Counted from the first letter of the stretch, positions 26,482-35,686 are shown. The stretch is DNA of 64,000 bases from Aeromonas media (GCF_000819985.1 NZ_CDBZ01000154.1:1-64000); one strand, 5' to 3'. Notes: generated by a model not told the origin, from the letters alone. Program-made: numbers and translations.

Positions 26482-27255
26482 TTAATTTTCAGCGCGCTTG
26501 AACATCAGGGTGCGATCGTCGGACTCTTGTGGCACGAAATAGTAGCCAGCCTCATTGAACCCGGTCAATTGGGTTACCTCGGTCAGTCGGTGCTTGATGA
26601 TGTGGCGGGCCATCATGCCGCGGGCCTTCTTGGCGTAGAAGCTGATGATCTTGAACTGACCGTTCTTCTCGTCCTTGAACACGGGGGTCACGATGCGGCC
26701 CTTCAGGGCCTTCGGGCGAACCGACTTGAAGTATTCGTCAGACGCCAGATTGATCAGCATCTCGCTGCCCTGTGCAGCCAGCACCTTGTTCAGGTGCTCG
26801 GTGATGATGTCACCCCAGAACTGATAGAGATCCTTGCCGCGCTCGTTGTCGAGGCGGATCCCCATCTCCAGCCGGTAGGGCATCATCAGATCCAGCGGTC
26901 GCAGCACGCCGTAGAGGCCGGACAGCATGCGCAGGTGCGCCTGGGCAAAGTCGAGATCCGCCTCGCTGAAATCCTCCACGGCGAGGCCGGTGTAGACATC
27001 ACCCTTGAAGGCCAGCAGGGCCTGGCGGGCATTGTTAGGGGTGAAATCCGGCTGCCATTCGGCAAAGCGGGCGGCGTTGAGTCCCGCCAGTTTGTCGCTG
27101 ATCTTCATCAGGCTGGCGATCTGATCCGGGGCCAGTTGCCTGGCCCGATGGATCAGTAGGGCGGAGTGATCCAGCAGCTCGGGCAGGGTGAAACGGGAGG
27201 TCACCAGCGGCGACTCGTAATCCAGCGTCTTGGCCGGGGAAACCACAATTAGCAT
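26482..27255 (-). CDS. yaaA: Peroxide stress protein YaaA (DUF328)
   Basis: 257 residues, the family length. [20 protein letters not shown] is the canonical N-terminus, and [20 protein letters not shown] is highly conserved in the family. YaaA limits free intracellular iron during H2O2 stress in E. coli and binds DNA. It lies downstream of pilU with 32 bases between them, so read-through from pilTU is possible. Confidence 0.95.
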   Translation of the reverse strand: MLIVVSPAKTLDYESPLVTSRFTLPELLDHSALLIHRARQLAPDQIASLMKISDKLAGLNAARFAEWQPDFTPNNARQALLAFKGDVYTGLAVEDFSEADLDFAQAHLRMLSGLYGVLRPLDLMMPYRLEMGIRLDNERGKDLYQFWGDIITEHLNKVLAAQGSEMLINLASDEYFKSVRPKALKGRIVTPVFKDEKNGQFKIISFYAKKARGMMARHIIKHRLTEVTQLTGFNEAGYYFVPQESDDRTLMFKRAEN

Positions 27256-27287
27256 AACTGTCCTTTACTAGCGGTGACGCACGTCCC

Positions 27288-28397
27288 TCATTCATCCAGG
27301 GTCACGTTGTCGAGTGTGCCTGCACCCAGCTGCTCGCGACCCGACAGCTTGATCAGCAGTCGCAGGTCGTTGGCGGAGTCGGCATGGGCAAGGGCCTCAC
27401 TGTAGCCAATTTGGCCGGCGCAGAACAGGGTGAACAGCGCCTGATCGAAGGTCTGCATGCCGAGCTCGCCGGATTTGGTCATCACCTCCTTGAGCCTGTG
27501 CATCTCGCCCTTGCGGATGATGTCGGTGATGAGCGGGGTGTTGAGCAGGATCTCGAAGGCGGCGATCCGGCGGCTGCCATTCACGCTGGGGAGCAGTTGC
27601 TGCGCCACGATGGCGCGCAGGTTGAAGGAGAGATCGAACAGGAACTGGCGGTGTTTCGCCTCCGGCACCAGATGGAGGATGCGATCCAGCGCCTGGTTGG
27701 CGTTGTTGGCGTGCAGGGTGGCGAGGCAGAGGTGGCCCGTTTCGGCAAACTGGATGGCCAGTTCCATGGTTTCCTGGGTACGGATCTCACCGATCAGGAT
27801 GACATCCGGTGCCTGGCGCATGGAATTCTTGAGGGCCACGTCGAAGGAGTCGGTGTCTATGCCGACCTCCCGCTGGGTCACCAGGCAACGCCCATGCTGG
27901 TGGACGAACTCCACCGGATCCTCCACCGTCAGTATGTGGCCGTCGCCGTGCTGGTTGCGATAACCGATCATGGCCGCCTGGGTGGTGGACTTGCCAGCCC
28001 CCGTGGCACCGACGAACAGCACCAGCCCGCGTTTGGCCATGGCCACATCCTGCAGGATGGGGGGCAGTACCAACTCCTCGAAGGTGGGAATACGGGTCTC
28101 GATACGACGCAGCACCATGCCCGGCATATCCTGCTGCCAGAAGGCGCTGACCCGGAATCGGCCAAGTCCTTCACGGTGGATGGCGTAGTTTGCCTCCCGG
28201 CTATGCAGGTATCGCTCGAAGTGCGTCTCGTCCAGGCTATCCCTGACCAGGGCCAGCGCCGCCTGCCTGTCCAGCGGCCCCCCCTCGAGCGGTACCAGGC
28301 GTCCATTGACCTTGAGGGTGGGGGGGGCATCGACCGTGATGAAGAGATCCGATCCCTTTTGTTCAACCAGTGCAGCGAGCAGAACATCCATGTTCAT
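27288..28397 (-). CDS. pilU: Type IV pilus retraction ATPase PilU
   Basis: 369 residues. Walker A GATGAGKST, the Asp box HILTVEDPVEFVH, Walker B ILIGEIR and the His box HLCLATLHANN of the PilT/GspE ATPases are all present. PilU works with PilT to retract type IVa pili. The ATG at 28397 is preceded by AAGGAG five bases upstream. It follows pilT with a gap of 26 bases, the usual pilTU operon. Confidence 0.95.
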   Translation of the reverse strand: MNMDVLLAALVEQKGSDLFITVDAPPTLKVNGRLVPLEGGPLDRQAALALVRDSLDETHFERYLHSREANYAIHREGLGRFRVSAFWQQDMPGMVLRRIETRIPTFEELVLPPILQDVAMAKRGLVLFVGATGAGKSTTQAAMIGYRNQHGDGHILTVEDPVEFVHQHGRCLVTQREVGIDTDSFDVALKNSMRQAPDVILIGEIRTQETMELAIQFAETGHLCLATLHANNANQALDRILHLVPEAKHRQFLFDLSFNLRAIVAQQLLPSVNGSRRIAAFEILLNTPLITDIIRKGEMHRLKEVMTKSGELGMQTFDQALFTLFCAGQIGYSEALAHADSANDLRLLIKLSGREQLGAGTLDNVTLDE

Positions 28398-28423
28398 AGT
28401 GTCTCCTTGGGTATGAAAGCATC

Positions 28424-29458
28424 TTAAATGCTGTTGGGATCGGCCGCCTTGGCCCTGGCATCGAGGGCGGCAACCACGCCCCGGTTGACGAGCTGCTTGA
28501 GGCTCTGATCCATGGTCTGCATGCCGTGGGTCATCCCGGTCTGGATGACGGAGTAGAGCTGGGCGACCTTGTCTTCCCGGATGAGGTTTCGCACCGCCGG
28601 GATCCCCAGCATGATCTCGTGGGCTGCCACCCGACCACCGCCGATCCGCTTGAGCAGGGTCTGGGAGATGACCGCCCGCAGGGACTCGGAGAGCATGGAT
28701 CTCACCATGTCCTTCTCCGAGCCGGGGAAGACGTCGATGATCCGGTCTATGGTCTTAGCCGCCGACGAGGTGTGCAGGGTACCGAACACCAGATGACCGG
28801 TCTCTGCCGCCGTCATGGCGAGGCGGATGGTCTCGAGGTCGCGCATTTCCCCCACCAGTATGATGTCCGGGTCCTCACGCAGGGCCGAGCGGAGGGCGTT
28901 GGCGAAACTCTTGGTATCGCGGTGCACCTCGCGCTGGTTGACCAGGCAGCGCTTGTTCTCGTGCACGAACTCGATGGGATCCTCGATGGTGAGGATGTGG
29001 TGGTGGAAGTTGTCATTGATGTAATTGACCATGGCCGCAAGCGTGGTGGACTTGCCCGAACCTGTCGGGCCCGTGACCAGCACCAGGCCGCGCGGAAACT
29101 CGGCTATCTTGCGGAACATCTCGGGAGCTTCCAGATCCTCCAGGGTCAGAACGGTACTGGGTATGGTGCGAAACACGGCGCCAGAGCCCCGCGCCTGTTG
29201 AAAGGCGTTGACCCGAAAACGCGCCATGCCGGGTACCTCGAAGGAGAAGTCCACCTCGAAATTCTCCTCCAGCTCCTTGCGCTGATAGTCGTTCATGATG
29301 TCGTAGATCAGGGCGTGCACTTCACGGTGATCCAGGGCGGGTAAATTGATCTTGCGAACCTCTCCATCAACCCTGATCATCGGGGGAACCCCGGCTGAGA
29401 GGTGTAGATCCGAGGCCTTATGCTTTACACTGAAAGCCAATAACTCTGTGATATCCAT
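28424..29458 (-). CDS. pilT: Type IV pilus twitching motility ATPase PilT
   Basis: 344 residues, the usual PilT length. MDITELLAFSVKHKASDLHL is the standard N-terminus; Walker A is GPTGSGKST, Walker B IILVGEMRDLETI, and the AIRNLIRE-type motif appears as AVRNLIREDK, which is specific to PilT retraction motors. The hexamer depolymerises pili. It is divergent from yggS with 39 bases between the starts, as in many gammaproteobacteria. Confidence 0.97.
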   Translation of the reverse strand: MDITELLAFSVKHKASDLHLSAGVPPMIRVDGEVRKINLPALDHREVHALIYDIMNDYQRKELEENFEVDFSFEVPGMARFRVNAFQQARGSGAVFRTIPSTVLTLEDLEAPEMFRKIAEFPRGLVLVTGPTGSGKSTTLAAMVNYINDNFHHHILTIEDPIEFVHENKRCLVNQREVHRDTKSFANALRSALREDPDIILVGEMRDLETIRLAMTAAETGHLVFGTLHTSSAAKTIDRIIDVFPGSEKDMVRSMLSESLRAVISQTLLKRIGGGRVAAHEIMLGIPAVRNLIREDKVAQLYSVIQTGMTHGMQTMDQSLKQLVNRGVVAALDARAKAADPNSI

Positions 29459-29497
29459 AGATTTGTTATTCTCCCATCACAAGATCACGAACGAAAT

Positions 29498-30199
29498 ATG
29501 AGCCAGATTGCCCAGCACCTGCTTCAGGTAAAGGAACGTATTGTACAGGCCGCCAGGCGAGTTGGCCGTGGCGCCGATCATATCCAGCTGCTTGCGGTCA
29601 GCAAGACCAAGCCGCTTGAAGACATCCAGGCCGCCTATGCCGCCGGTCAGCGCCGCTTTGGCGAATCCTATGCCCAGGAGGCCGCCCTCAAGATTGATGC
29701 CCTGCGTGAGCAGGCTGCCTGCCAAGACATAGAGTGGCACTTTATCGGCCCGCTGCAATCGAACAAATCCAGGTTGGTGGCGGAGCGATTCGATTGGGTG
29801 CAAAGCGTCGATCGTGACAAACTTATCGAGCGCCTCAACAACCAGCGTCCAGCCGGGTTGTCACCGCTAAATGTCTGTCTGCAAATCAATATTAGCGGAG
29901 AGAGCAGCAAATCCGGTACGTCGGAGCAAGAGATTTTCCGGTTGGCCGCCCTGGTTGCCCAGAGCGAGCGACTGGTGCTGCGTGGCCTGATGGCCATCCC
30001 GGAGCACACCAGCGACGAGGCGGTTCTGGCTGTGCAGATGCGGCGCATGCAGGCTCTGTTCACCGAGCTTGCGCAACAATACCCGAGCGTCGACACCCTT
30101 TCGATGGGCATGACCGAGGATCTCGAGGCCGCCGTCGCCCATGGCAGCACCATGGTCCGGGTCGGCACCGCCATCTTCGGTGCCCGTGATTACTCATGA
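29498..30199 (+). CDS. yggS: PLP homeostasis protein YggS (PLPBP/PROSC)
   Basis: 233 residues. The PLP-binding lysine lies in LLAVSKTKP, and FGESYAQEA, WHFIGPLQSNKSR, and SMGMTEDLEAAVAHGSTMVR are the conserved barrel segments. The protein buffers pyridoxal phosphate and has no known catalytic activity. First gene of a yggS-proC-yggT-yggU-DUF4426 cluster. Confidence 0.95.
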   Translation: MSQIAQHLLQVKERIVQAARRVGRGADHIQLLAVSKTKPLEDIQAAYAAGQRRFGESYAQEAALKIDALREQAACQDIEWHFIGPLQSNKSRLVAERFDWVQSVDRDKLIERLNNQRPAGLSPLNVCLQINISGESSKSGTSEQEIFRLAALVAQSERLVLRGLMAIPEHTSDEAVLAVQMRRMQALFTELAQQYPSVDTLSMGMTEDLEAAVAHGSTMVRVGTAIFGARDYS

Positions 30200-30281
30200 A
30201 CAGAAGCATGCGGTGTAGCCTGTCCTCGCCTTCGTCGGCCCGGCACACCGCCGCATTGGAAGCCATTAACAGGAGTGTGTG

Positions 30282-30368
30282 ATGCAACATAGAATTCTCG
30301 CCTTTATTGGGGCGGGCACGCAGGGCTCCGCAGTCATTTCATCAGCAGGAGTGCAAGATGCAGCATAA
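30282..30368 (+). pseudogene. Duplicated 5' end of proC (28-codon relic/upstream ORF)
   Basis: CAGGAGTGTGTG followed by ATGCAACATAG… repeats the proC initiation region that occurs 76 bases later. It encodes MQHRILAFIGAGT against MQHKRTLAFIGAGN of ProC: one codon is deleted and most differences are at third codon positions. After 13 codons similarity to proC ends, and the frame runs to a TAA at 30366-30368, overlapping the true proC start at 30358. Its ribosome-binding site AGGAG is intact, so it could be translated. Confidence 0.7.
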
Positions 30369-31185
30369 GAGAACCCTCGCCTTCATCGGGGCGGGCAACA
30401 TGAGCCGCAGCATCATTGCCGGCCTGATCCAGGCCGGTTATCCGGCCGGGCGGATCATCGCTGCCAACCCCAGTCGGCCCAAGCTGGACGAACTGGCTGA
30501 TCAGTTCGGCATTCGCATCACCCAGAACAACGCCGAGGCGGCCCGTGAGGCCGACGTCATCGTGCTGGCGGTCAAACCCCAGCTGATGGCGGCCATGCTG
30601 GAGGCGCTGGTGGCCGAGCTGGGGTCGCTGGCGGGCAAGCTGCTCATCTCCATTGCCGCCGGTATCAAGGTCGAGCGGTTGCAGGAGATGGCGGGGGGGC
30701 ACTCCCGCATCATCCGCACCATGCCCAATACCCCCTCCCTGCTGGGCTTGGGAATGACCGGGCTCTATGCTCCGACCGGCATAGAACAGGCGGATCGCGA
30801 CTTCGCCGAACAGATGATGCAGGCCGTCGGCAAGACCCTCTGGGTCGCGCAGGAGAGCGGCATCAACGGCGTCATCGCGGCGGCTGGCAGCGCCCCTGCC
30901 TACTTCTTCCTGTTCATGCAGGGGATTGCCGAGGAGGCGGAGGCCATGGGTTTCACTCCCGAGCAGGCCCGTCTGCTGGTGCAGCAGACCGCCCTTGGCG
31001 CCGCCGCCATGGTGGAGCAGAACCCCGAGCTCTCCCTGCAGGCCCTGCGCGAGCAGGTTACCAGCAAGGGCGGCACCACGGCCGAGGCCGTCAAGACATT
31101 CCAGGAGCAGGGGCTGAAGCCGCTGACCTCACGCGCCATGCAGGCGGCCGTCACTCGGGCCGGCGAGATGGAAACCCTTTTCTGA
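30358..31185 (+). CDS. proC: Pyrroline-5-carboxylate reductase ProC
   Basis: 275 residues. The dinucleotide-binding motif FIGAGNMSRSI opens the Rossmann domain; KPQL, RTMPNTPSL and the C-terminal signature TSKGGTTAEA complete the family pattern. It performs the NAD(P)H-dependent last step of proline synthesis. The start at 30358 has CAGGAG eight bases upstream and is the second of two nearly identical initiation regions. Confidence 0.96.
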   Translation: MQHKRTLAFIGAGNMSRSIIAGLIQAGYPAGRIIAANPSRPKLDELADQFGIRITQNNAEAAREADVIVLAVKPQLMAAMLEALVAELGSLAGKLLISIAAGIKVERLQEMAGGHSRIIRTMPNTPSLLGLGMTGLYAPTGIEQADRDFAEQMMQAVGKTLWVAQESGINGVIAAAGSAPAYFFLFMQGIAEEAEAMGFTPEQARLLVQQTALGAAAMVEQNPELSLQALREQVTSKGGTTAEAVKTFQEQGLKPLTSRAMQAAVTRAGEMETLF

Positions 31186-31208
31186 ACCTTTTGTAGCAAG
31201 GAGCCCGG

Positions 31209-31760
31209 ATGAACACGGCTTACTTTTTGATTAATACGATTTTTGATCTCTACCTCATGGTGGTGCTGCTGCGAGTCTGGTTGCAGTGGGCCCGCGCCGA
31301 TTTCTACAACCCCATGAGCCAGATGGTGGTCAAGGTGACCAACCCCCTGGTGATCCCGCTGCGCCGCATCATCCCCGGCTTCGGCGGGCTGGACATGGCC
31401 TCTGTGCTGCTGGCACTCATCATCGCCTTCGCCAAGCTGGCGCTGCTCAAGAGCATGAACGTGCTGCTGACCGACTGGTTGACCCTCAGCCTGTTTGCGG
31501 TGCTCACCATACTGAAGAAGACGGGCTCCATGATCTTCTGGGTGCTGCTGATCCGTGCCATCCTGAGCTGGGTCAGCCAGGGCCGCAACCCCATCGAATA
31601 CGTGATGCATCAGCTGACCGAGCCCTTCCTGGCACCCATCCGCCGCATACTGCCGGCGCTGGGTGGCCTGGATCTCTCGGTGCTGGTCGCCTTCATCGCG
31701 CTGCAGGCCATAAACTATCTGTTGGGGGATCTGTTCGGTCAGCTGTGGTGGATGATCTGA
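31209..31760 (+). CDS. yggT: YggT family membrane protein
   Basis: 183 residues with two YggT repeats. Each repeat is a hydrophobic hairpin followed by NPxxxMxxxxTxPxxxPxRRIxPxxGGLDxS-type sequence ([18 protein letters not shown] and [18 protein letters not shown]). About four membrane helices. The family is tied to membrane organisation or osmotic shock resistance, but the role is unsettled. Its TGA stop shares an A with the next gene's ATG. Confidence 0.92.
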   Translation: MNTAYFLINTIFDLYLMVVLLRVWLQWARADFYNPMSQMVVKVTNPLVIPLRRIIPGFGGLDMASVLLALIIAFAKLALLKSMNVLLTDWLTLSLFAVLTILKKTGSMIFWVLLIRAILSWVSQGRNPIEYVMHQLTEPFLAPIRRILPALGGLDLSVLVAFIALQAINYLLGDLFGQLWWMI

Positions 31761-32068
31761 TGCCAGCCGTCCTGCTGGAAGGGGACGCGCTGGTGTTGCA
31801 CCTGATGATCCAGCCCAAGGCGAGCCGGGATCAGATCGTCGGCTTGCACGGGGACGAACTGAAAGTGGCCATCACGGCGCCGCCGGTGGATGGCCAGGCG
31901 AACAGCCATCTGATCAAGTATCTGGCCAAACAGTGCAAGGTGGCCAAGGGGCAGGTCCGCATCGTGCGGGGGGAGCTGGGACGGCACAAGACGGTCGCCA
32001 TCGAGGCACCAAGACAGATCCCCGCCGAGATCGCCGCCCTGCTGGAGAGTGGAACACGAGAAGGATGA
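31760..32068 (+). CDS. yggU: DUF167/YggU family protein
   Basis: 102 residues. [19 protein letters not shown] and [18 protein letters not shown] are the DUF167 signatures. Function unknown; a small alpha/beta fold is known for the family. The ATG overlaps the yggT stop by one base, so translation is coupled. Confidence 0.93.
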   Translation: MPAVLLEGDALVLHLMIQPKASRDQIVGLHGDELKVAITAPPVDGQANSHLIKYLAKQCKVAKGQVRIVRGELGRHKTVAIEAPRQIPAEIAALLESGTREG

Positions 32069-32072
32069 CATC

Positions 32073-32492
32073 ATGAAAACAGTCTGGATGAGCTGCCTGC
32101 TGGCACTCTTGATGACACTGCCACTGCGGGCCGAGCAGATGAAGGAGCTGGGCCCCTGGCAGGTTCACTACAGCGCCTTCAACTCCAGCTTCCTCACCCC
32201 TGAGGTGGCAAAGGCCTATGGCCTGGAGCGCAGCCGCTACAACGGCATCGTCAACATTGCGGTGCAGAACAAGCAAGGGGTGGCTCAGGCGGTGGGCATC
32301 AGCGGCGAGGCCAAGAACCTCACCGGCACCATACGCACCCTGAGCTTCCAGGAGGTGAAGGAGGGGGACTCCATTTACTACCTGGCGGTGCTGCCCTACC
32401 GGAACGAGGACACCTACCAGTTCACCCTGAAGATCATGGGGGAGGGGCAGCAGCAGACGCTGACCTTCCAGCAGACCTTCTACGTCGACTAG
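32073..32492 (+). CDS. DUF4426 family periplasmic protein
   Basis: 139 residues with a clear signal peptide (MKTVWMSCLLALLMTLPLRA, cleavage before EQM). The mature part, with YSAFNSSFLTPEVAKAYGL and RNEDTYQFTLKIMGE, matches DUF4426, a periplasmic family of unknown function found in Vibrio, Shewanella and Aeromonas next to yggU. Start at 32073 has AAGGA seven bases upstream; last gene before a strong terminator. Confidence 0.85.
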   Translation: MKTVWMSCLLALLMTLPLRAEQMKELGPWQVHYSAFNSSFLTPEVAKAYGLERSRYNGIVNIAVQNKQGVAQAVGISGEAKNLTGTIRTLSFQEVKEGDSIYYLAVLPYRNEDTYQFTLKIMGEGQQQTLTFQQTFYVD

Positions 32493-32509
32493 CTGTCCGG
32501 ATGCGATGA

Positions 32510-32545
32510 AAATGCCCCGAACCCACAGGTTCGGGGCATTTTTTT
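32510..32545 (+). terminator. Terminator of the ygg/proC cluster
   Basis: AATGCCCCGAACC/GGTTCGGGGCATT stem followed by seven T. Confidence 0.9.
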
Positions 32546-32570
32546 ATCCGGTGAGAGCCTGCCTCCGTAT

Positions 32571-33401
32571 TTAGCTGCTGGCCAGCGGGTAGGTGAACAG
32601 GGCCAGGTGGGCGAAGTTGAACAGGAAGTGCAGCAGTATGGCGACGCTCAGCCGTCCGCTCAGCAGGAAGGCCAGGCCATAGCAGGCCCCCGCCAGGGCG
32701 GCAAGCAGCACCAGCAGCGGGCCGCCGGCCAGGTGCGCGGCCCCGAACAGCAGGCTGGCGACCAGGAGAGCGAGCCAGGGCTTGCTTCGGCTCGCCACCC
32801 CTTGCTGGATAAAGCCGCGAAACAGCGCCTCTTCCGCCACGCAGGTGAACAGCAGGTTGTTGAAGGCGAACAGCCACCACCAGTGGGGCAGCCCCACTTC
32901 GGGCTTGAGGGCTCCCAGTTGCCAGGCGGTGATCAGCAGGGCCGCCAGCGGCAGCATGAGCAGGGCCAGCGGTCGCCAGCGCATCGCGCCGCCCGGGCCG
33001 AGCAGGGCGGGCCAGGCCAGCAGCAGACCGAAGAAGATGAGCGGCTTGTCCAGATTCAGGTAGAGGGTGAAGGGGACGCTGGCGGGGCCGGCCTGCACCC
33101 GATCCAGCACCTTGAGGTTGGCAAAGCCCGGCACCAGGTGCAGCGTCAGTGCCAGGGCCCACAGCAGCACCAGGGTCAGCGCGACGCCACGCCAGGGCTG
33201 GGGCAGGGTGGGCGTGCGCCAGGCCAGCAACAGGCCGGCGAGGCTGACCAGCGCGGCGACGGGGCCGAGTCGCTCCAGCCAGAGCGCGGTCAGCAGGGCA
33301 ATCCCCAGCAGGATCAGGCCGCTGCGCTGCTGGCGGGCCAGGCCGAGCAGCACGGCCAGCCCAAGAGCGAGCCAGATGAGGGTGTCAGGGAGTGGTAACA
33401 T
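32571..33401 (-). CDS. CPBP family intramembrane metalloprotease
   Basis: 276 residues with about eight hydrophobic helices. The CPBP (Abi/CaaX protease) catalytic motifs are in the C-terminal third: EEALFRG, FGAAHLAGG and HFLFN. The substrate is unknown; relatives process prenylated proteins, toxins or act in immunity. No bacteriocin gene is visible nearby. A single gene, convergent with the DUF4426 gene. Confidence 0.85.
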   Translation of the reverse strand: MLPLPDTLIWLALGLAVLLGLARQQRSGLILLGIALLTALWLERLGPVAALVSLAGLLLAWRTPTLPQPWRGVALTLVLLWALALTLHLVPGFANLKVLDRVQAGPASVPFTLYLNLDKPLIFFGLLLAWPALLGPGGAMRWRPLALLMLPLAALLITAWQLGALKPEVGLPHWWWLFAFNNLLFTCVAEEALFRGFIQQGVASRSKPWLALLVASLLFGAAHLAGGPLLVLLAALAGACYGLAFLLSGRLSVAILLHFLFNFAHLALFTYPLASS

Positions 33402-33524
33402 TGAGTCTCCTTGTGGGTTGCAAGGGGCGCACCTTAACGAGCCTTCGCCTCTCGCACAAGGCGCAATGGACTGGTCGGAGTCCTGGCGTGCTCCTTCTTG
33501 CCGCCGGTGCTGACCAAAGCGGAC

Positions 33525-33556
33525 AATAAAAAAGCCGGAGCAGAGGCTCCGGCTTT
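33525..33556 (-). terminator. Terminator of the 98-residue gene (minus strand)
   Basis: GCCGGAGC/GCTCCGGC around AGAG (33534-33553), with an A-run at 33526-33533 that becomes the T-tract on the minus strand. Confidence 0.85.
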
Positions 33557-33577
33557 GGGGATAGAGGGTGGCGCTGA

Positions 33578-33874
33578 TTAGCGACCGGATTCGGCAATCA
33601 CGCGGGCTATGATGTCGGCGCGCTTGGTGGCTTCCAGCTCGCCCAGGGCGATGAGGCCGGCCTTGAAGATCACGTTCTTCGGCAGGCTGACATCGTCCAG
33701 GGTGGTGATGGCTTCCACGTGCAGGCCGTTCAGGCGGCTGGCATCGCGCGGGCTCAGGTTGACCTGGGTATTCATCACCTGCTTGCCCTTCTTCTTGGCA
33801 GGCACGGCGGCTTTCTGGCTGGATTCCTGTTCTTCGTCTTCCGGCAGTTCATCATCAAAATCGTAAATGGACAT
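33578..33874 (-). CDS. Hypothetical protein, 98 residues
   Basis: No family recognised. Start at 33874 chosen for AGGA six bases upstream. The N-terminal 40 residues are acidic then Lys-rich (DDELPEDEEQESS, PAKKKGKQ) and look disordered. The C-terminal half (VNLSPRDASRLNGL… NVIFKAGLIALGEL) looks like a small folded helical domain, a layout seen in small DNA-associated proteins, but that is speculation. It lies upstream of its own terminator and downstream of yacL on the same strand. Confidence 0.7.
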   Translation of the reverse strand: MSIYDFDDELPEDEEQESSQKAAVPAKKKGKQVMNTQVNLSPRDASRLNGLHVEAITTLDDVSLPKNVIFKAGLIALGELEATKRADIIARVIAESGR

Positions 33875-33925
33875 AGTCAATCCTGTTGGGTTGCAAGGGG
33901 CATGCTCGCCCGAAATTGGGGGTAT

Positions 33926-34300
33926 TCAGCCCATATCCTCGTTGCGGATAAAGGCGCGCCAGGAGCCGAGCACCTGGGCAAAGTCTTCCAGTCCGCACAT
34001 GGCCAGCTGCTCATCATCGTAGTAGGCGAGATCGTCGAGATCCTCATCCAGCTCGATATTGAGGACGTTGGCTTTCACCTCTGCCTCCTCAGGGGTGAGC
34101 AGCAGTGAATAGTCACCGCCATGACGCTGGTACTCAGTGCGGGTTCGATTGGATAGCTGGTCAATGATGGAGAAGAGCTCGTCGAGCGTCTCCTCATCCT
34201 TGCCAACTTCATCGATCAGCCACTGACCGATGGCCTCGTGGCCCATGGAGAACCGGGCGCGATAGCCACCGAACGGGTCGCGGCGAAATTCATAATCCAT
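33926..34300 (-). CDS. yacL: UPF0231 family protein YacL
   Basis: 124 residues from the ATG at 34300. MDYEFRRDPFGGYRARFSMG aligns with the YacL N-terminus, and YYDDEQLAMCGLEDFAQVLG with its conserved C-terminus. Very acidic. The function of the family is unknown. It is 51 bases upstream of the 98-residue gene and probably co-transcribed. Confidence 0.9.
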   Translation of the reverse strand: MDYEFRRDPFGGYRARFSMGHEAIGQWLIDEVGKDEETLDELFSIIDQLSNRTRTEYQRHGGDYSLLLTPEEAEVKANVLNIELDEDLDDLAYYDDEQLAMCGLEDFAQVLGSWRAFIRNEDMG

Positions 34301-34508
34301 AGCGGAGTCCCTATCGGAAGGGTGGAGCCACCACAATAGGGAGCGGCATGACGCCGGATCCATGATCCATGGTGGGGCACAGATAGCGTAAAGTGGCCTA
34401 TTCTAGCGATCCCCCCCGCGCTTGTCTTGATGATGTGGGATCTTTAACGGGTCTGTCCCCTGAACCAGGCCACCCGGGGGCCCTGTCAACGAATGGTATG
34501 GAGAGGCA

Positions 34509-35624
34509 ATGCAGCTCAATGACACCCTTGCTCGTCAGATAGTGAGCCGGGCCATGAAGATACTGTCGTTCTCGGTCAACGTGATGGACGAGCGGGGCCT
34601 CATCATCGCCTCCGGCAACCCGGAGCGGCTCCATCAGCGTCACGAGGGGGCCGTGCTGGCACTGACCGAGAACCGGGTGGTGGAGATCAGCGATGCCACT
34701 GCCCGGCAGCTCAAGGGGGTGAGGCCCGGCATCAACCTGCCCATCGCCTATCAGGGGGAGTTGCTCGGGGTCATCGGCATCTCTGGGGATCCGGAGGAAG
34801 TGCGTGCTTACGCTGAACTGGTGCGGATGACCGCCGAGCTCATCCTGGAGCAGGCGGCGCTCACCGAGCAGTTGCAGTGGGACAAACGCCACAAGGAGGA
34901 ACTGGTGCTGCAGCTCATCCGCGGCGAGGGGCGGGCCGATCAGCTGCAGCAGGCGGCCCGCTTCCTCGATCTCGATCTGGCGCAGCCTCGCGTCGTCGCC
35001 GTGCTGGCACTGGAGGAAGCGGAGCCCGCCCGCCTGCGGGAACTGGTGCACCTCTTGGAAAACCCGGAGCGGGACAACCTGGTGGCCATCAACGGTCTGG
35101 ACGAGATAGTGGTGCTCAAGCCGGCGCAGCTCTGTGACGGCGTCTGGCAATCGGCGCAGGAGCGCAGCCGCATCAAGCAGTTGCTGGCCCGCATTCCTCA
35201 TTTCAAGGTACGCATAGGGGTGGGTGATTACTTCGCCGGGACGGGCGGATTGGCGCGCTCCTACCAGACCGCCCGTGACACCCTGCGCCGTGGCATGAGC
35301 CAGGCGCCGCGCAAGCAGGTCTACTTCTTCGAGGATTACCGCCTGCCTGTGCTGCTCGGCAGCCTGGCGGACTCCTGGCAGGCGGATCAGCTGCGGGCCC
35401 CGCTGCAAAAGCTGGCAAAGGAGGATGCAAAAGGAACGCTGCAAAAAACGCTGCGCCAATATTTCTTGCAGGATTGTGATCTGCATCCCTGTGCTGAAGC
35501 GCTCTTCATCCACCCCAATACCCTGCGTTACCGGCTGACCCGGATAGAGCAGATAACAGGCTTAAATTTCAACAAGTTAGATGACAAGTTCCTGCTCTAT
35601 CTCGGGCTCAATCTCGACGGCTGA
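34509..35624 (+). CDS. cdaR: CdaR-type transcriptional regulator (sugar diacid/glycerate)
   Basis: 371 residues. The N-terminal sugar-diacid-recognition domain (residues about 4-135) begins LNDTLARQIVSRAMKILSF; a GGDEF-like middle follows; the C-terminal PucR-type helix-turn-helix is HPNTLRYRLTRIEQITGLN. CdaR activates uptake and use of glucarate, galactarate and glycerate in E. coli. The next two genes are a GntP-type permease and glycerate kinase, so glycerate is the likely effector. Confidence 0.9.
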   Translation: MQLNDTLARQIVSRAMKILSFSVNVMDERGLIIASGNPERLHQRHEGAVLALTENRVVEISDATARQLKGVRPGINLPIAYQGELLGVIGISGDPEEVRAYAELVRMTAELILEQAALTEQLQWDKRHKEELVLQLIRGEGRADQLQQAARFLDLDLAQPRVVAVLALEEAEPARLRELVHLLENPERDNLVAINGLDEIVVLKPAQLCDGVWQSAQERSRIKQLLARIPHFKVRIGVGDYFAGTGGLARSYQTARDTLRRGMSQAPRKQVYFFEDYRLPVLLGSLADSWQADQLRAPLQKLAKEDAKGTLQKTLRQYFLQDCDLHPCAEALFIHPNTLRYRLTRIEQITGLNFNKLDDKFLLYLGLNLDG

Positions 35625-35625
35625 C

Positions 35626-35641
35626 TTGTTCATATGAACAA
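35626..35641. promoter_or_regulatory. Exact 16-bp palindrome between cdaR and the permease
   Basis: TTGTTCATATGAACAA is a perfect dyad directly after the cdaR stop codon. Size and position suit a dimeric regulator, CdaR or another; no matching consensus is known to me. Confidence 0.5.
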
Positions 35642-35664
35642 AAATAAAGGCTGTTGAAACGCAA

Positions 35665-35686
35665 GCTTTGGCTTTTAAGCCAAAGC
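35665..35686. promoter_or_regulatory. Second long inverted repeat between cdaR and the permease
   Basis: GCTTTGGCTT (35665-35674) and AAGCCAAAGC (35677-35686) are exact inverted copies separated by TT. No T-tract follows, so an operator is more likely than a terminator. Confidence 0.5.
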
